From assembly GCF_964022235.1 (NCBI RefSeq), contig NZ_CAXHZL010000008.1, positions 116,050 to 180,049 of the forward strand: DNA of 64,000 nucleotides, in the 5' to 3' direction. Both the position numbers and the translations under genes were made by a program. This document shows positions 17,142 to 26,046 of this stretch, in pieces. The DNA comes from Limimaricola sp964022235. Lineage in GTDB: Bacteria; Pseudomonadota; Alphaproteobacteria; Rhodobacterales; Rhodobacteraceae. The stretch's first letter is position 1; every line of letters starts with the position of its first letter. Under the pieces are notes generated by a model. The model was not told where the DNA came from. It did no database searches and saw only the letters and a list, made by a program, of their open reading frames with translations.

Positions 17142-18518
17142 CTAGAAGAAGTCGATCGAGACCTGCAGCAGGCGCTCGACCTCCGGCACGTCCGAAGCCA
17201 TCGCGAAGAGCGCCACCATGTCGCCCTCCTCGATCCGCAGCGCGCCGTGGATCTTCATCATCCGCCCGTCCTTGACCACGCCGCCCACCAGCACGCCTTC
17301 GGGAAAGGCGATGTCGCGGATGCGTTGGCCCGCGATCGGAGAGGTGCCCAAGACCTGCGCCTCGATCAGTTCGGCCTCGGCGTCGCCGATCGAATAGACC
17401 CCGCGCACCCGGCCATGCCGGATGTGGCGCAGGATCGAGCTCACGGTGGTGGCGCGCGGGTTGATGTAGGCGTCGATGTCCATCGCCTGCATCAGCGGCA
17501 CCAATGTTGGGTCGTTGACCAGACAGATCGCCAGCGGGCAGCCAAGCGCCTTGGCCCGGACCGAGGCCAAAAGGTTCGTCTTGTCGTCATCCGTGACCAC
17601 GAGCACTGCGTCGGCGGTGCCGATCTGCGCTTCTTCGAGCAGCGCGGCATCGAGACCGTCGCCGTTGAGCACGATGGTCCGGTCGAGCTGATCGGCGGCG
17701 CGCTCGGCGGCCTTGCGGTCGCGCTCGATCATCTTGACGCGCAGCCGGTCGGGCCGGTTCTCCAGCGCCCGAGCGACGCCGAGACCGACGTTGCCGCCGC
17801 CAATCACCACGATCCGCTCCTGCTTGGCGTGGCGCTTGCCAAAGATCTCGAGCGTGCGGACCATGTCGGTGGTGTCGGTAAAGACATAGATGGAATCGCC
17901 GGGAAAAATCTGATCCTCGGGCGCCGGTGCGAACAGCCTGCCGCGCCGCCTTATGCCCACCACGATGGCGCGCAGGGTCGAGAACAGGTCGGTCAACTGG
18001 CGCAGCGGCGTGTTGATGACCGGGCATTCCTCGTCGATGGAAATGCCCAAGAGATGCCCGCGCCCGTCGAGAAAGCTTTCGGCATCGAAGGCCGACGGTG
18101 CCGCAAGCCGTTGCAGCGCGGCCTCCGCGACCTCTTTCTCGGGCGAGATCACCACGTCGATCGGCATGTGATCGCGCCGGTAGAGATCGGAATAGATCGC
18201 GTCGAGATAGGACTGCGCGCGCAGCCGGGCGATCTTGCGCTGGATCGAGAACACCGAATGCGCCACCTGACAGGTGACCATGTTCACCTCGTCGCTATGC
18301 GTCGCGGCGATGATCATGTCGGCGTCCCGCGCGCCCGCGCGGTCGAGCACGTCCGGATAGCTCGCGAAACCGGTGATGCCCTGAACATCGAGCGTGTCGG
18401 TGGCGCGGCGCACGAGGTCGGGGTTGCTGTCGACGACGGTGACGTCGTTGCGTTCACCCGACAGGTGCCGGGCGATCTGCCAGCCGACCTGCCCGGCGCC
18501 GCAGATGATGACCTTCAT
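17142..18518 (-). CDS. trkA: Trk potassium uptake regulatory subunit TrkA
   Basis: TrkA is the cytoplasmic, NAD(H)-binding gating ring of the Trk system. The 458-residue product has two tandem RCK units: RCK-N Rossmann motifs at MKVIICGAGQVGWQIARHL (residue 1) and IVVIGGGNVGLGVARAL (about 233), each followed by an RCK-C domain (about 140-220 and 375-455). It lies in the alphaproteobacterial ntr cluster between ntrX and trkH. Start ATG 18518 is the only sensible start. Confidence 0.96.
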   Translation of the reverse strand: MKVIICGAGQVGWQIARHLSGERNDVTVVDSNPDLVRRATDTLDVQGITGFASYPDVLDRAGARDADMIIAATHSDEVNMVTCQVAHSVFSIQRKIARLRAQSYLDAIYSDLYRRDHMPIDVVISPEKEVAEAALQRLAAPSAFDAESFLDGRGHLLGISIDEECPVINTPLRQLTDLFSTLRAIVVGIRRRGRLFAPAPEDQIFPGDSIYVFTDTTDMVRTLEIFGKRHAKQERIVVIGGGNVGLGVARALENRPDRLRVKMIERDRKAAERAADQLDRTIVLNGDGLDAALLEEAQIGTADAVLVVTDDDKTNLLASVRAKALGCPLAICLVNDPTLVPLMQAMDIDAYINPRATTVSSILRHIRHGRVRGVYSIGDAEAELIEAQVLGTSPIAGQRIRDIAFPEGVLVGGVVKDGRMMKIHGALRIEEGDMVALFAMASDVPEVERLLQVSIDFF

Positions 18519-18545
18519 CTTTGTTCCCGGTCCGTTGGGAGGCGC

Positions 18546-18571
18546 CCGTGGCGGCGCTCATGCCGCCACGG
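18546..18571 (-). other. Intercistronic hairpin between ntrX and trkA
   Basis: CCGTGGCGGC (18546-18555) pairs perfectly with GCCGCCACGG (18562-18571) around GCTCAT. It sits in the 107-base gap between ntrX and trkA and has no T-run. It may attenuate transcription or mark an RNA processing point that separates nitrogen regulation from potassium uptake expression. Confidence 0.55.
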
Positions 18572-18625
18572 AGTGCCAGAGCCCGAGGGTGCGGTCAATC
18601 CGCCCGCACCTTTGGCGGGGTCGGA

Positions 18626-20020
18626 TCAATCCTCGACATGGGCCACCCGCGCGCCCGCTTTCGAGGAGGTGACGACGCCAAGGCTCTTGAGCTTGCGGTG
18701 CAGCGCCGAGCGCTCCATGCCGACGAAGGCCGCGGTACGGGAGATGTTGCCGCCAAAGCGGTTGATCTGCGTCAGGAGATACTCGCGCTCGAACAGCTCG
18801 CGCGCCTCCCGAAGCGGCAGCGTGGCCAAGCCGCCAGACAGGACGACACGGCCTTCCTCGCGGCCCGGATCGTCGAGACCCGGCAGCTCCTTGGCGCTGA
18901 TCTCACCGCTGGAATCTCCAAGGATAAGAACACGTTCCACGACGTTCTTGAGCTGTCTGATGTTGCCGGGCCACAGCATTGTCTGCAGCAAGGCACGGGC
19001 ATCCTCTCCCAAGGGGCGCAGTGGCAGGCCTTGGGTCTTGTTCAATTCAGCGATGAAGTGTTCGGCCAAGAGTGGGATATCTTCGCGTCGCTCTTCCAGC
19101 CCCGGCACATGGATCGGCACCACGTTGAGCCGGTGGTACAGCTCCTGGCGGAACGAGCCGGCGCGGATCGCCGCCTGCAGATCGCGGTTGGTCGAGGAAA
19201 TGACACGCAGGTCCACCTGCACCTTTTCGGTGCCGCCAACACGCTGGAATGACTGGTCGACCAGCACGCGCAGCATCTTCGACTGGGTGCCGAGCGGCAT
19301 GTCGGCCACCTCGTCGAAATAGATCACCCCGCCGCTGGCCTGTTCGAGCAGACCCTTCTCGATGCCCTTTTCCGGACCTTCCTTGCCGAACAGCACCTCC
19401 TCCATCCGCTCGGGCTCGATCGTCACCGAATTGACGGTGACGAAGGGTGCGCCGGCGCGGTTGGAGTTGGCGTGGATGTAGCGTGCGGCGATCTCCTTGC
19501 CCGATCCGGGGTGACCCGTGAGCATCACCCGACCATTGGAGCGCGTCACCTTGTCGAGCTGGCTGCGCAGCGAGCGGAACGAGGCGCTGTCGCCCAGCAT
19601 CTCGGAAGGCGGCGCGTCGCCACGGCGCAGTTCGACATTCTCGCGCCGCAGCCGCGAGGTCTCCATCGCGCGCTTGATGACCACGAGCAGCTGGTCGATG
19701 TTGAAGGGCTTTTCGATGAAGTCGTAGGCGCCCTGTTTGATCGCGGCGACCGCGATCTCGATGTTGCCATGGCCCGAGATGATGACGATCGGGATGCCGG
19801 GGTGGTCGCGCTTGACGGTCTTCAGGATGTCGATCCCGTCCATCCGGCTGTCCTTCAGCCAGATGTCGAGGATCATCAGCGCCGGGGGCTGGTCCTCGAT
19901 GGCTTCCATGCACTCGTCGGACGTGGCCGCGAGCCGGGTGGAATAGCCTTCGTCGCGCAGAATGTCGGAGATCAGTTCGCGGATGTCGCGCTCGTCGTCG
20001 GTGATCAGGATGTCGCCCAT
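18626..20020 (-). CDS. ntrX: Nitrogen assimilation response regulator NtrX
   Basis: NtrX is the partner of the sensor kinase NtrY. The 464-residue product has a receiver domain (1-120, phospho-acceptor D52 in LDIWLKD, lysine in IEKPFN), an AAA+ domain with Walker A GHPGSGKE and Walker B GGVIYFDE, and a C-terminal Fis-type HTH (NISRTAAFVGMERSALHRKL). The GAFTGA loop that contacts sigma-54 is missing: FGKEGPEKGIEKG occupies its place. The start at 20020 has GAGG six bases upstream; ATG 20032, overlapping the ntrY stop, is the alternative. Confidence 0.94.
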   Translation of the reverse strand: MGDILITDDERDIRELISDILRDEGYSTRLAATSDECMEAIEDQPPALMILDIWLKDSRMDGIDILKTVKRDHPGIPIVIISGHGNIEIAVAAIKQGAYDFIEKPFNIDQLLVVIKRAMETSRLRRENVELRRGDAPPSEMLGDSASFRSLRSQLDKVTRSNGRVMLTGHPGSGKEIAARYIHANSNRAGAPFVTVNSVTIEPERMEEVLFGKEGPEKGIEKGLLEQASGGVIYFDEVADMPLGTQSKMLRVLVDQSFQRVGGTEKVQVDLRVISSTNRDLQAAIRAGSFRQELYHRLNVVPIHVPGLEERREDIPLLAEHFIAELNKTQGLPLRPLGEDARALLQTMLWPGNIRQLKNVVERVLILGDSSGEISAKELPGLDDPGREEGRVVLSGGLATLPLREARELFEREYLLTQINRFGGNISRTAAFVGMERSALHRKLKSLGVVTSSKAGARVAHVED

Positions 20021-20028
20021 CTCATACC

Positions 20029-22311
20029 TCATGCTGTTGCCTGCAATGCCGGTTGCCCGGTCTTCTCGATATCCCCCGATTCGCCATGACCCTCGCGCAG
20101 TACCGGCAGGGTGATGACCGCCATGGCGCCCTTGTGGGCACCCTCCTCGAAGGCTGGCGCGTCGACGAGGGACAAGCTTCCGCCATGCTCCTCGATGATC
20201 TTCTTCACGATGGGCAGGCCGAGGCCGGTGCCCTTGTCGCGGGTGGTGACGTAAGGCTCGAACAGCCGCGCCCGATCCTCGGGCAGGCCGATGCCATTGT
20301 CGGCAATGGTGATCCGGGCCTCGGTGCCGTCCGCGGTCATCGCCATCCGGATGGTCGGCGCGAAGCCGGATTCAACACCTTTTTCGGTAAAGCTTTCAAT
20401 GGCTTCTCCCGCGTTCTTAATAAGGTTGGTTAGCGCTTGCGTGATCATGGTCGCGTCCAGCGCGGCCAGAACCGGCTGCGATGGCAATGTGATCTCGAAC
20501 TTGACGTCGGGCTGGCCCGCCTCCTGAAGCGTGACCGCATCGCGCAGGATCGTCACGATGTCGTTGCGGATACGGTCGGGCTCGGGCATCCGCGCGAATT
20601 TCGAGAACTCGTCGACGATGCGGCGCAGGTCGCCGGTCTGGCGCACGATCACCTCGGTCATATGACCGAGCGCCGCGGCGTCCTCCGTATCGAGCTGACG
20701 CGCGAATTTGCGCTGGATCCGCTCCGCCGACAGGCGGATCGGGGTCAGCGGATTCTTGATCTCATGCGCGATACGCCGCGCGACGTCGCCCCATGCCGCC
20801 ATGCGCTGCGCGGACACGAGATCGCTCACGTCGTCGAAGGCCACCACGTAGCCTTCGAGCGCGCCATCGTCGGCCCGACGCGGCGCCATGCGCACCAGAA
20901 GCGTTTCCTGCCGCCCGTCCCGGATCAGCTGAACCTGCTCTTGCACCGACTCGCGCTCTTCGACGCGCAGCGCCTCGAACAGCGGTGCGAACTCGGGCAC
21001 CATCATCTCGAGCGTCGTGTCGTCCAACTCCGGCCCGAGACCCAGCAGCCGCAGCGCGGAGCGGTTGGCGAAGGCCACCTGCCCGTCGGCCCCAAGACCG
21101 ATCACGCCGGAGGTGACCGACCCCAGCACGCTGTCGAACAGCCGGCGCCGCGCCTCGATCTGGCGGGTATTGTCCAAAAGGCGGTCGCGCTGTAGCTTCA
21201 GCTCGGTCGTCATCTGGTTGAAATAGGTGCCGAGCTGGGCGATCTCGTCGTCGCCCTCTTCCTCGATCACCCGCACGTCGAGATCGCCCGCGCCGACGCG
21301 CTGCGAGGCCGAGACGAGGCGGCCCACGGGCTTGGACAGCCGCTCGGCGAACCACAGACCGAGCCAGATCGCCGCGAGGATCAGGATCACGGCAAAACCT
21401 AGGTACAGAAGCCCGAACTCGAACAGCAGCCGGCCGCGTTCGGCTTCGAGCTGCTGATATAGCTCGACCGTCTGCTGCGTGTCGTCGAGCAGGGCGAGGA
21501 TGCCGCCGTCGACCTCGCGGGTCACATAGAGGTAGCGGTCGGAAAAGCCCTGAAGCGGGATCAACGCCCGAAACTCGTTGTTGACCCAATCTTCGATGAT
21601 GGCGATGCCGCGCGCTTCAGCGCGTCGAAAGCTCGCGGCTTCGGGCCGTTCGAAATCGAACTCGTAGCTGCGCGCGCCCCGGGCGCGGATCTCGCCCGTC
21701 CCGTCGATGACATAGGCTTCGGTCAGCCCGCGCTCGATCTGCCCCTGCACCCGGCCAAGCGCCTGCCGCACCTCGCCATCCGACAAGAAGGGTTGCGCGG
21801 CGCGTTCGGCGTTGAGAAAGGCCGCCAACTCCAGCCCGTCGCGCGACAGATCCTGGCGGTGCTCTTCCTCATAGGCCTGCGCTGCGGTGAGCGATGCGCC
21901 CAGCACGGTGCGCACCCGCTCCGAGAACCAACCTTCGAGGCCGACGTTGATGGTAAGAACCGAAAACACGGCGACGAGCACCGTGGGGATGAGCGCCAAG
22001 AGCGCGAAGACGCCCGTGAGCCGCATGTGCAACCGCGATCCGGCCGAGCGGGCACGCCGGGCCGACACCATGCGCGCCACCCGGAACGAGACCAGCGCCG
22101 CGACGACGAGGGCGTAGACGAGGTCCGCCAGCAGCACCAGCCGCAACAACAGCGACGTGGCGCCCTGATCGAGCGGCCCCATGACCCAGAAGGTGGCCAC
22201 GGCCAAGGCCGGGCCAAGCACCACGAGCGACAAGGTCGCAGCGTTCTGCACCCGCCGCTGGCGGCGCCAGCGCGCGACGCGCGAGAATCGGGAGGTCGAT
22301 AACCGCCTCAA
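20029..22311 (-). CDS. ntrY: Nitrogen sensor histidine kinase NtrY
   Basis: NtrY is an inner-membrane sensor kinase thought to report nitrogen or redox state to NtrX. The 760-residue product has membrane segments near 25-45, 54-75, 98-120 and 305-330, a periplasmic sensory part between the last two, a HAMP domain, a PAS domain (about 395-510), a HisKA domain with the phospho-acceptor in RRIAHEIKNPLTPIRLS, and an ATPase domain with N box LIKNAGEA and G boxes DNGIGL and GTGLGL. The called start is a TTG at 22311; GTG 22251 is a possible alternative. Confidence 0.94.
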   Translation of the reverse strand: MRRLSTSRFSRVARWRRQRRVQNAATLSLVVLGPALAVATFWVMGPLDQGATSLLLRLVLLADLVYALVVAALVSFRVARMVSARRARSAGSRLHMRLTGVFALLALIPTVLVAVFSVLTINVGLEGWFSERVRTVLGASLTAAQAYEEEHRQDLSRDGLELAAFLNAERAAQPFLSDGEVRQALGRVQGQIERGLTEAYVIDGTGEIRARGARSYEFDFERPEAASFRRAEARGIAIIEDWVNNEFRALIPLQGFSDRYLYVTREVDGGILALLDDTQQTVELYQQLEAERGRLLFEFGLLYLGFAVILILAAIWLGLWFAERLSKPVGRLVSASQRVGAGDLDVRVIEEEGDDEIAQLGTYFNQMTTELKLQRDRLLDNTRQIEARRRLFDSVLGSVTSGVIGLGADGQVAFANRSALRLLGLGPELDDTTLEMMVPEFAPLFEALRVEERESVQEQVQLIRDGRQETLLVRMAPRRADDGALEGYVVAFDDVSDLVSAQRMAAWGDVARRIAHEIKNPLTPIRLSAERIQRKFARQLDTEDAAALGHMTEVIVRQTGDLRRIVDEFSKFARMPEPDRIRNDIVTILRDAVTLQEAGQPDVKFEITLPSQPVLAALDATMITQALTNLIKNAGEAIESFTEKGVESGFAPTIRMAMTADGTEARITIADNGIGLPEDRARLFEPYVTTRDKGTGLGLPIVKKIIEEHGGSLSLVDAPAFEEGAHKGAMAVITLPVLREGHGESGDIEKTGQPALQATA

Positions 22312-22408
22312 ACACCCTGCCCCGTTGATGGGAACGCAAGTTCCGCCGCCTCATTGCCGCGATCTCACCCCGGCCATGCGTCCGGGGGGTCACGGTTCTG
22401 TTGCGGTT

Positions 22409-23785
22409 TTACATCAATTTGCGGCGACGTGTCACGCGAATATCGAGGTCCGTGATCTTCTTGCGCAGGGTATTTCGGTTGATGCCCAGAAGATCGGCGC
22501 ATTTCGCCTGATTTCCGCCCGTCGCGTCGAGTGCGATTTCGATCAGAGGCGTTTCAATTTCCTTGAGAATCCGCTGATAGAGGCCCACGGGCGGCAACTG
22601 CCCGCCATGCAGGTCGAAATATCGTTTCAGATGCCGCTCTACGCTCGCCGAGAGCTTTTCGCCTTCGCCGCCACCGCGCAGCGGTTCGGCGGCGGGCTGT
22701 CCGCCGAGTACCAGATCGACATCCGCGCGCGCGATTTCCTCTTCGGTCGAAGTGACGACGAGTCGCCGCATCGCGTTCTCGAGCTGTCGCACGTTGCCGG
22801 GCCAGGAATAGGCGCGGATCATCTCGGTCGCCTGCGGCGACAGCCGGCGCGGGCCCAGCCCGTCGCGCTCGGCCTTGAGCAGGAAATGCTCGGCCAGCAG
22901 CGGGATGTCGTCGACCCTCTCGCGCAGCGACGGCACGGTGATGGTCACGCCGGCGAGGCGGTAATAGAGATCCTCGCGAAAGCTCCCCTCCTCGATGCGC
23001 CGCGCCAGTTCGCCCTGCGAGGTGGCCATGATGCGCGGTGCGTGGTCGCCCATCGCGTCGAGCATGCGCACGATGCGCACCTGCGCCTCGGCATCGAGAT
23101 CGCCGACCTCGTCGAACAGGATCGACCCGCCCCGCGCGCGGCTCAGCACCGCGCCCGGCCCGTCCATCCCGGAGAGATCCGACGGCGAGACGGTGACGAA
23201 GGGCAGCGACCGACGGTCGGAGAAATCATGAATGGCCCGGGCAATGAGCGACTTTCCGGTGCCGCTTTCGCCGGTGACGAGCACCGGCAGCGCGGTGTTC
23301 ATCACCCGCGCCACCAGTCGGTACAGCGCCTGCATCGCCTGCGTGCGACCCACCAGCGGCAGATCACCGCCCGCCGCGGCATCGGGGGCCGCGCCCGGCG
23401 TGCGGGCCGCGGGCGCGCGGCGCTTGGCCTCGAGCGCGCGAGAGGCGCGCTTCATCAGGTCGGGCAGGTCGAAGGGCTTGGGGAGGTAGTCATAGGCCTC
23501 TGCTTCGGCGGCCTGAATCGCCGTCATGATCGTGTTCTGCGCCGAGATCACGATCACCGGCAGGCCCGGCCGCGCTTCGGAAATCTTGGGAAGTTGTTCG
23601 ATGCCGTTGCCGTCCGGCATGACCACGTCGGAGATCACGAGGTCGCCCTTGCCCTCCTCGACCCAGCGCATCAGCGTGACCAACGAGGAAGTGGCATGGA
23701 CCTTGCAGCCCGCGCGCGTGAGCGCTTGGGTCAACACGGTGCGGATGGTGCGGTCGTCATCGGCGACCAGGATCGTTCCGTCCAT
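22409..23785 (-). CDS. ntrC: Nitrogen regulation response regulator NtrC
   Basis: NtrC is phosphorylated by NtrB under nitrogen limitation and activates nitrogen genes. The 458-residue product has a receiver domain (D53 in VISDVVMPDG), an AAA+ domain with Walker A GESGTGKS and Walker B GSILFDE, and a Fis-type HTH near the end (NQAKCADLLGINRNTLRKKI). The GAFTGA motif is absent between SPSDLSG and GAVLSRARGG. This resembles Rhodobacter capsulatus NtrC, which works with the housekeeping sigma factor. ATG 23785 overlaps the ntrB stop by one base; the upstream open frame is not part of the protein. Confidence 0.94.
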   Translation of the reverse strand: MDGTILVADDDRTIRTVLTQALTRAGCKVHATSSLVTLMRWVEEGKGDLVISDVVMPDGNGIEQLPKISEARPGLPVIVISAQNTIMTAIQAAEAEAYDYLPKPFDLPDLMKRASRALEAKRRAPAARTPGAAPDAAAGGDLPLVGRTQAMQALYRLVARVMNTALPVLVTGESGTGKSLIARAIHDFSDRRSLPFVTVSPSDLSGMDGPGAVLSRARGGSILFDEVGDLDAEAQVRIVRMLDAMGDHAPRIMATSQGELARRIEEGSFREDLYYRLAGVTITVPSLRERVDDIPLLAEHFLLKAERDGLGPRRLSPQATEMIRAYSWPGNVRQLENAMRRLVVTSTEEEIARADVDLVLGGQPAAEPLRGGGEGEKLSASVERHLKRYFDLHGGQLPPVGLYQRILKEIETPLIEIALDATGGNQAKCADLLGINRNTLRKKITDLDIRVTRRRKLM

Positions 23786-24861
23786 CAGTTTTCTCCGCTG
23801 GGGGGGGCTTCGGGGGCGCGCGGCAGGGAGATCCGGAACACGGTGTGCCCGGGCGCCGAATCCACAGAGATCCAACCGCCGTTTTCGGTGACGAGCTTCG
23901 AGACGAGCGCGAGCCCGAGCCCGGTGCCGTTTTCGCGGCCCGACACAAAGGGTTCGAACACGTCTCCCGCGATATCGGGCGGCAGGCCGGGGCCGTCGTC
24001 ATGGATTTCGAGCTGCAAGGGCAGCCGCGCCTGGGTGCCGTCGGGCTGACGCACGCGCAGCGACGGCTCGTAAAAGCTTCGCAGGCGGACGCAGCCGCCG
24101 GGCCGCCCGGCTTCGCAGGCGTTCTTCACCAGGTTGAGAACGACCTGCAGCAGTTGATCGGCATCGATCAGGGCGCGCGGCAACGAGGGGTCATAGTCCT
24201 CGACAAAGGACATATGCGCGCCAAAGCCCACCGCCGCCGATTGGCGCGCCCGGTCGAGCACGTCGTGCACGTTGACGGGACGGCGCGCGGGCGGGCGCAG
24301 GTTTCCGAACTGCTCGACCTGTTCGAGCAGCTTCACGATACGGCGGCTTTCCTCGACGATGAGGTCGGTCAGCTCGCGATCCTCGGCCGACAACCCCATC
24401 GACAAAAGCTGCGCAGCACCGGTGATCCCCGCGAGCGGGTTCTTAATTTCGTGGGCCAACATTTCGGCCATGCCGATCGCCGATTTCGCCGCCTTGCCCG
24501 TGGCTTGGTGCTGGGTCAGGCGGTGCGCCATCTCGCGCGGCGAGATCATCATCAGCATCTGCCCGTCGCTGCCCATCAGTGGCGAGAACAGGATCGAGCA
24601 TTGCATCGGCGGGCGCTCGCCCGAGCCGACGTCGACATCGTTGACGAAGAGCGAGCTGCGCTGTTCGCGGGCCTTCACGAAGGCCTCCTCGAGCGGCGCG
24701 TCGATCGTGACCTTGTCCCATAGCGGCGCGCCGCGCAGGCTGCGCTGCGAGATGTTGAGAAACAGCTCCGCCGCCGAGTTGGCGTCCGAGATCCGGTCGT
24801 CGGACCCCAGCAGCAGCGCGGGCACCGGAAGCGAGTTCCACAGGGCGGTGTCGACGATCAT
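23785..24861 (-). CDS. ntrB: Nitrogen regulation sensor kinase NtrB
   Basis: NtrB is a cytoplasmic histidine kinase/phosphatase that controls NtrC in response to PII protein. The 358-residue product has an N-terminal PAS-like domain (about 5-115), a dimerisation domain with the phospho-histidine in EMLAHEIKNPLAG, and an ATPase domain with N box NLVKNACEA and G boxes DDGPGLP and GTGLGLA. No membrane segment is seen. Its start overlaps the dusB stop as ATGA, and its stop overlaps the ntrC start. Confidence 0.95.
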   Translation of the reverse strand: MIVDTALWNSLPVPALLLGSDDRISDANSAAELFLNISQRSLRGAPLWDKVTIDAPLEEAFVKAREQRSSLFVNDVDVGSGERPPMQCSILFSPLMGSDGQMLMMISPREMAHRLTQHQATGKAAKSAIGMAEMLAHEIKNPLAGITGAAQLLSMGLSAEDRELTDLIVEESRRIVKLLEQVEQFGNLRPPARRPVNVHDVLDRARQSAAVGFGAHMSFVEDYDPSLPRALIDADQLLQVVLNLVKNACEAGRPGGCVRLRSFYEPSLRVRQPDGTQARLPLQLEIHDDGPGLPPDIAGDVFEPFVSGRENGTGLGLALVSKLVTENGGWISVDSAPGHTVFRISLPRAPEAPPSGEN

Positions 24862-25856
24862 GCCGCGCGCCTTTCGCCCTGCAGCGCCAGCGGCAACAGC
24901 GATGGCACCCGTTCTGGCATCGCGGTCAGAACCTCGCGGCGCAGCGCCTCGGGCGTGCCCGCCTCGTCCATGTACCAGCCCAGATGCTTGCGCGCGACGC
25001 GCCCACCCAAGGCCGCGCCATAGAACTCGAGCATCGCCTCATAATGTCCTGAAACCATGTCGATAAATGCCTGATCCTGTGGGATGTCGGGGGCCTGCCT
25101 GCCGGTGAGGGTCGCGATGATCCGCGCCAATTGCCAGGGCCGTCCCTGCGCGCCGCGCCCCACCATGACGCCTGCCGCACCAGAGCGCGCCAGCGCCTCG
25201 CGCGCCGTGGTCGCGTCGGTGATGTCGCCATTCGCGATGACCGGAATCGAGACGGCCTCGCGGATGCGGCGGATCGCGGCCCAGTCGGCGGCGCCCTTGT
25301 AGAACTGGCAGCGCGTGCGCCCGTGGATCACCACCATGCGCACGCCCGCGGCCTCGGCTCGCCGGGCGATCTGCGGCGCGTTGAGCAATTCGTCGTCCCA
25401 GCCGAGCCGGGTCTTGAGCGTCACCGGCACCGAGACCGCGCCCACCACCGCCTCGATCAGCCGCAGCGCGTGGTCAGGCGTCTTCATCAGCGCCGAGCCC
25501 GACAGCCCGCCGGTCACCTTCTTGGCCGGACAACCCATGTTGATGTCGATGAATCGTGCGCCATTGGCCTCGACCATGCGCGCGGCCTCGGCGATCCAGT
25601 ACGGATCGCGCCCGGCGAGCTGCACGCCCGTGTCCGAGCGGTCAAAGCCCAATTCGGCGCGCTCGCGCACGCCCGGCTTGGCCTGCACCATTTCCTGGCT
25701 CGCGACCATTTCGGAGACCACCCAGCCCGCGCCGAACGAGGCGACGAGACGGCGGAACGGCAGATCGGTGATCCCCGCCAGCGGCGCCAACGCCACCGGC
25801 GCGTCGAAAACAACGCCGGAGCCAAGATCGATGGGGGAAAGCGGGGCGCGTGTCAT
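24858..25856 (-). CDS. dusB: tRNA-dihydrouridine synthase DusB (NifR3)
   Basis: This flavoprotein reduces uridines in the tRNA D-loop to dihydrouridine. The 332-residue TIM-barrel product shows the Dus signatures APLAGITDLPFRRL, the active-site cysteine in INMGCPAKKV, HGRTRCQFYKG and the FMN phosphate-binding IANGDI and MVGRGAQGRPW. It is the first gene of the ntr operon, the position historically called nifR3. Confidence 0.96.
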   Translation of the reverse strand: MTRAPLSPIDLGSGVVFDAPVALAPLAGITDLPFRRLVASFGAGWVVSEMVASQEMVQAKPGVRERAELGFDRSDTGVQLAGRDPYWIAEAARMVEANGARFIDINMGCPAKKVTGGLSGSALMKTPDHALRLIEAVVGAVSVPVTLKTRLGWDDELLNAPQIARRAEAAGVRMVVIHGRTRCQFYKGAADWAAIRRIREAVSIPVIANGDITDATTAREALARSGAAGVMVGRGAQGRPWQLARIIATLTGRQAPDIPQDQAFIDMVSGHYEAMLEFYGAALGGRVARKHLGWYMDEAGTPEALRREVLTAMPERVPSLLPLALQGERRAA

Positions 25857-25911
25857 CTGCCTAAAACCTGTGCGTATGGGATCGATCTATGGGGAGGGCC
25901 GGTGCGTCACA

Positions 25912-25949
25912 ATCGCATTGCGTGTGCATGTGCTGCAGCATATCGCATT
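25912..25949 (-). promoter_or_regulatory. Direct repeats in the dusB/ispDF divergent promoter region
   Basis: ATCGCATT occurs at 25912-25919 and 25942-25949, 30 bases (about three helical turns) apart, in the 190-base region upstream of both dusB and ispDF. The spacing would suit a regulator that binds the same face of DNA. I cannot name the factor. Confidence 0.3.
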
Positions 25950-26046
25950 TGCCTAATAATTGTGCGACTTCCTGTCGGAAAGGATGGAATTGCGCCGCCC
26001 CATGCCAGCCCCTACACAAGCGCGACCGCCGCGTGAAGGAGACAGC

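Noticed and set aside
17019..19322. 767-codon open frame on the plus strand across trkA and ntrX
   Set aside because: It is the antisense shadow of trkA and ntrX; those have complete catalytic and binding motifs.
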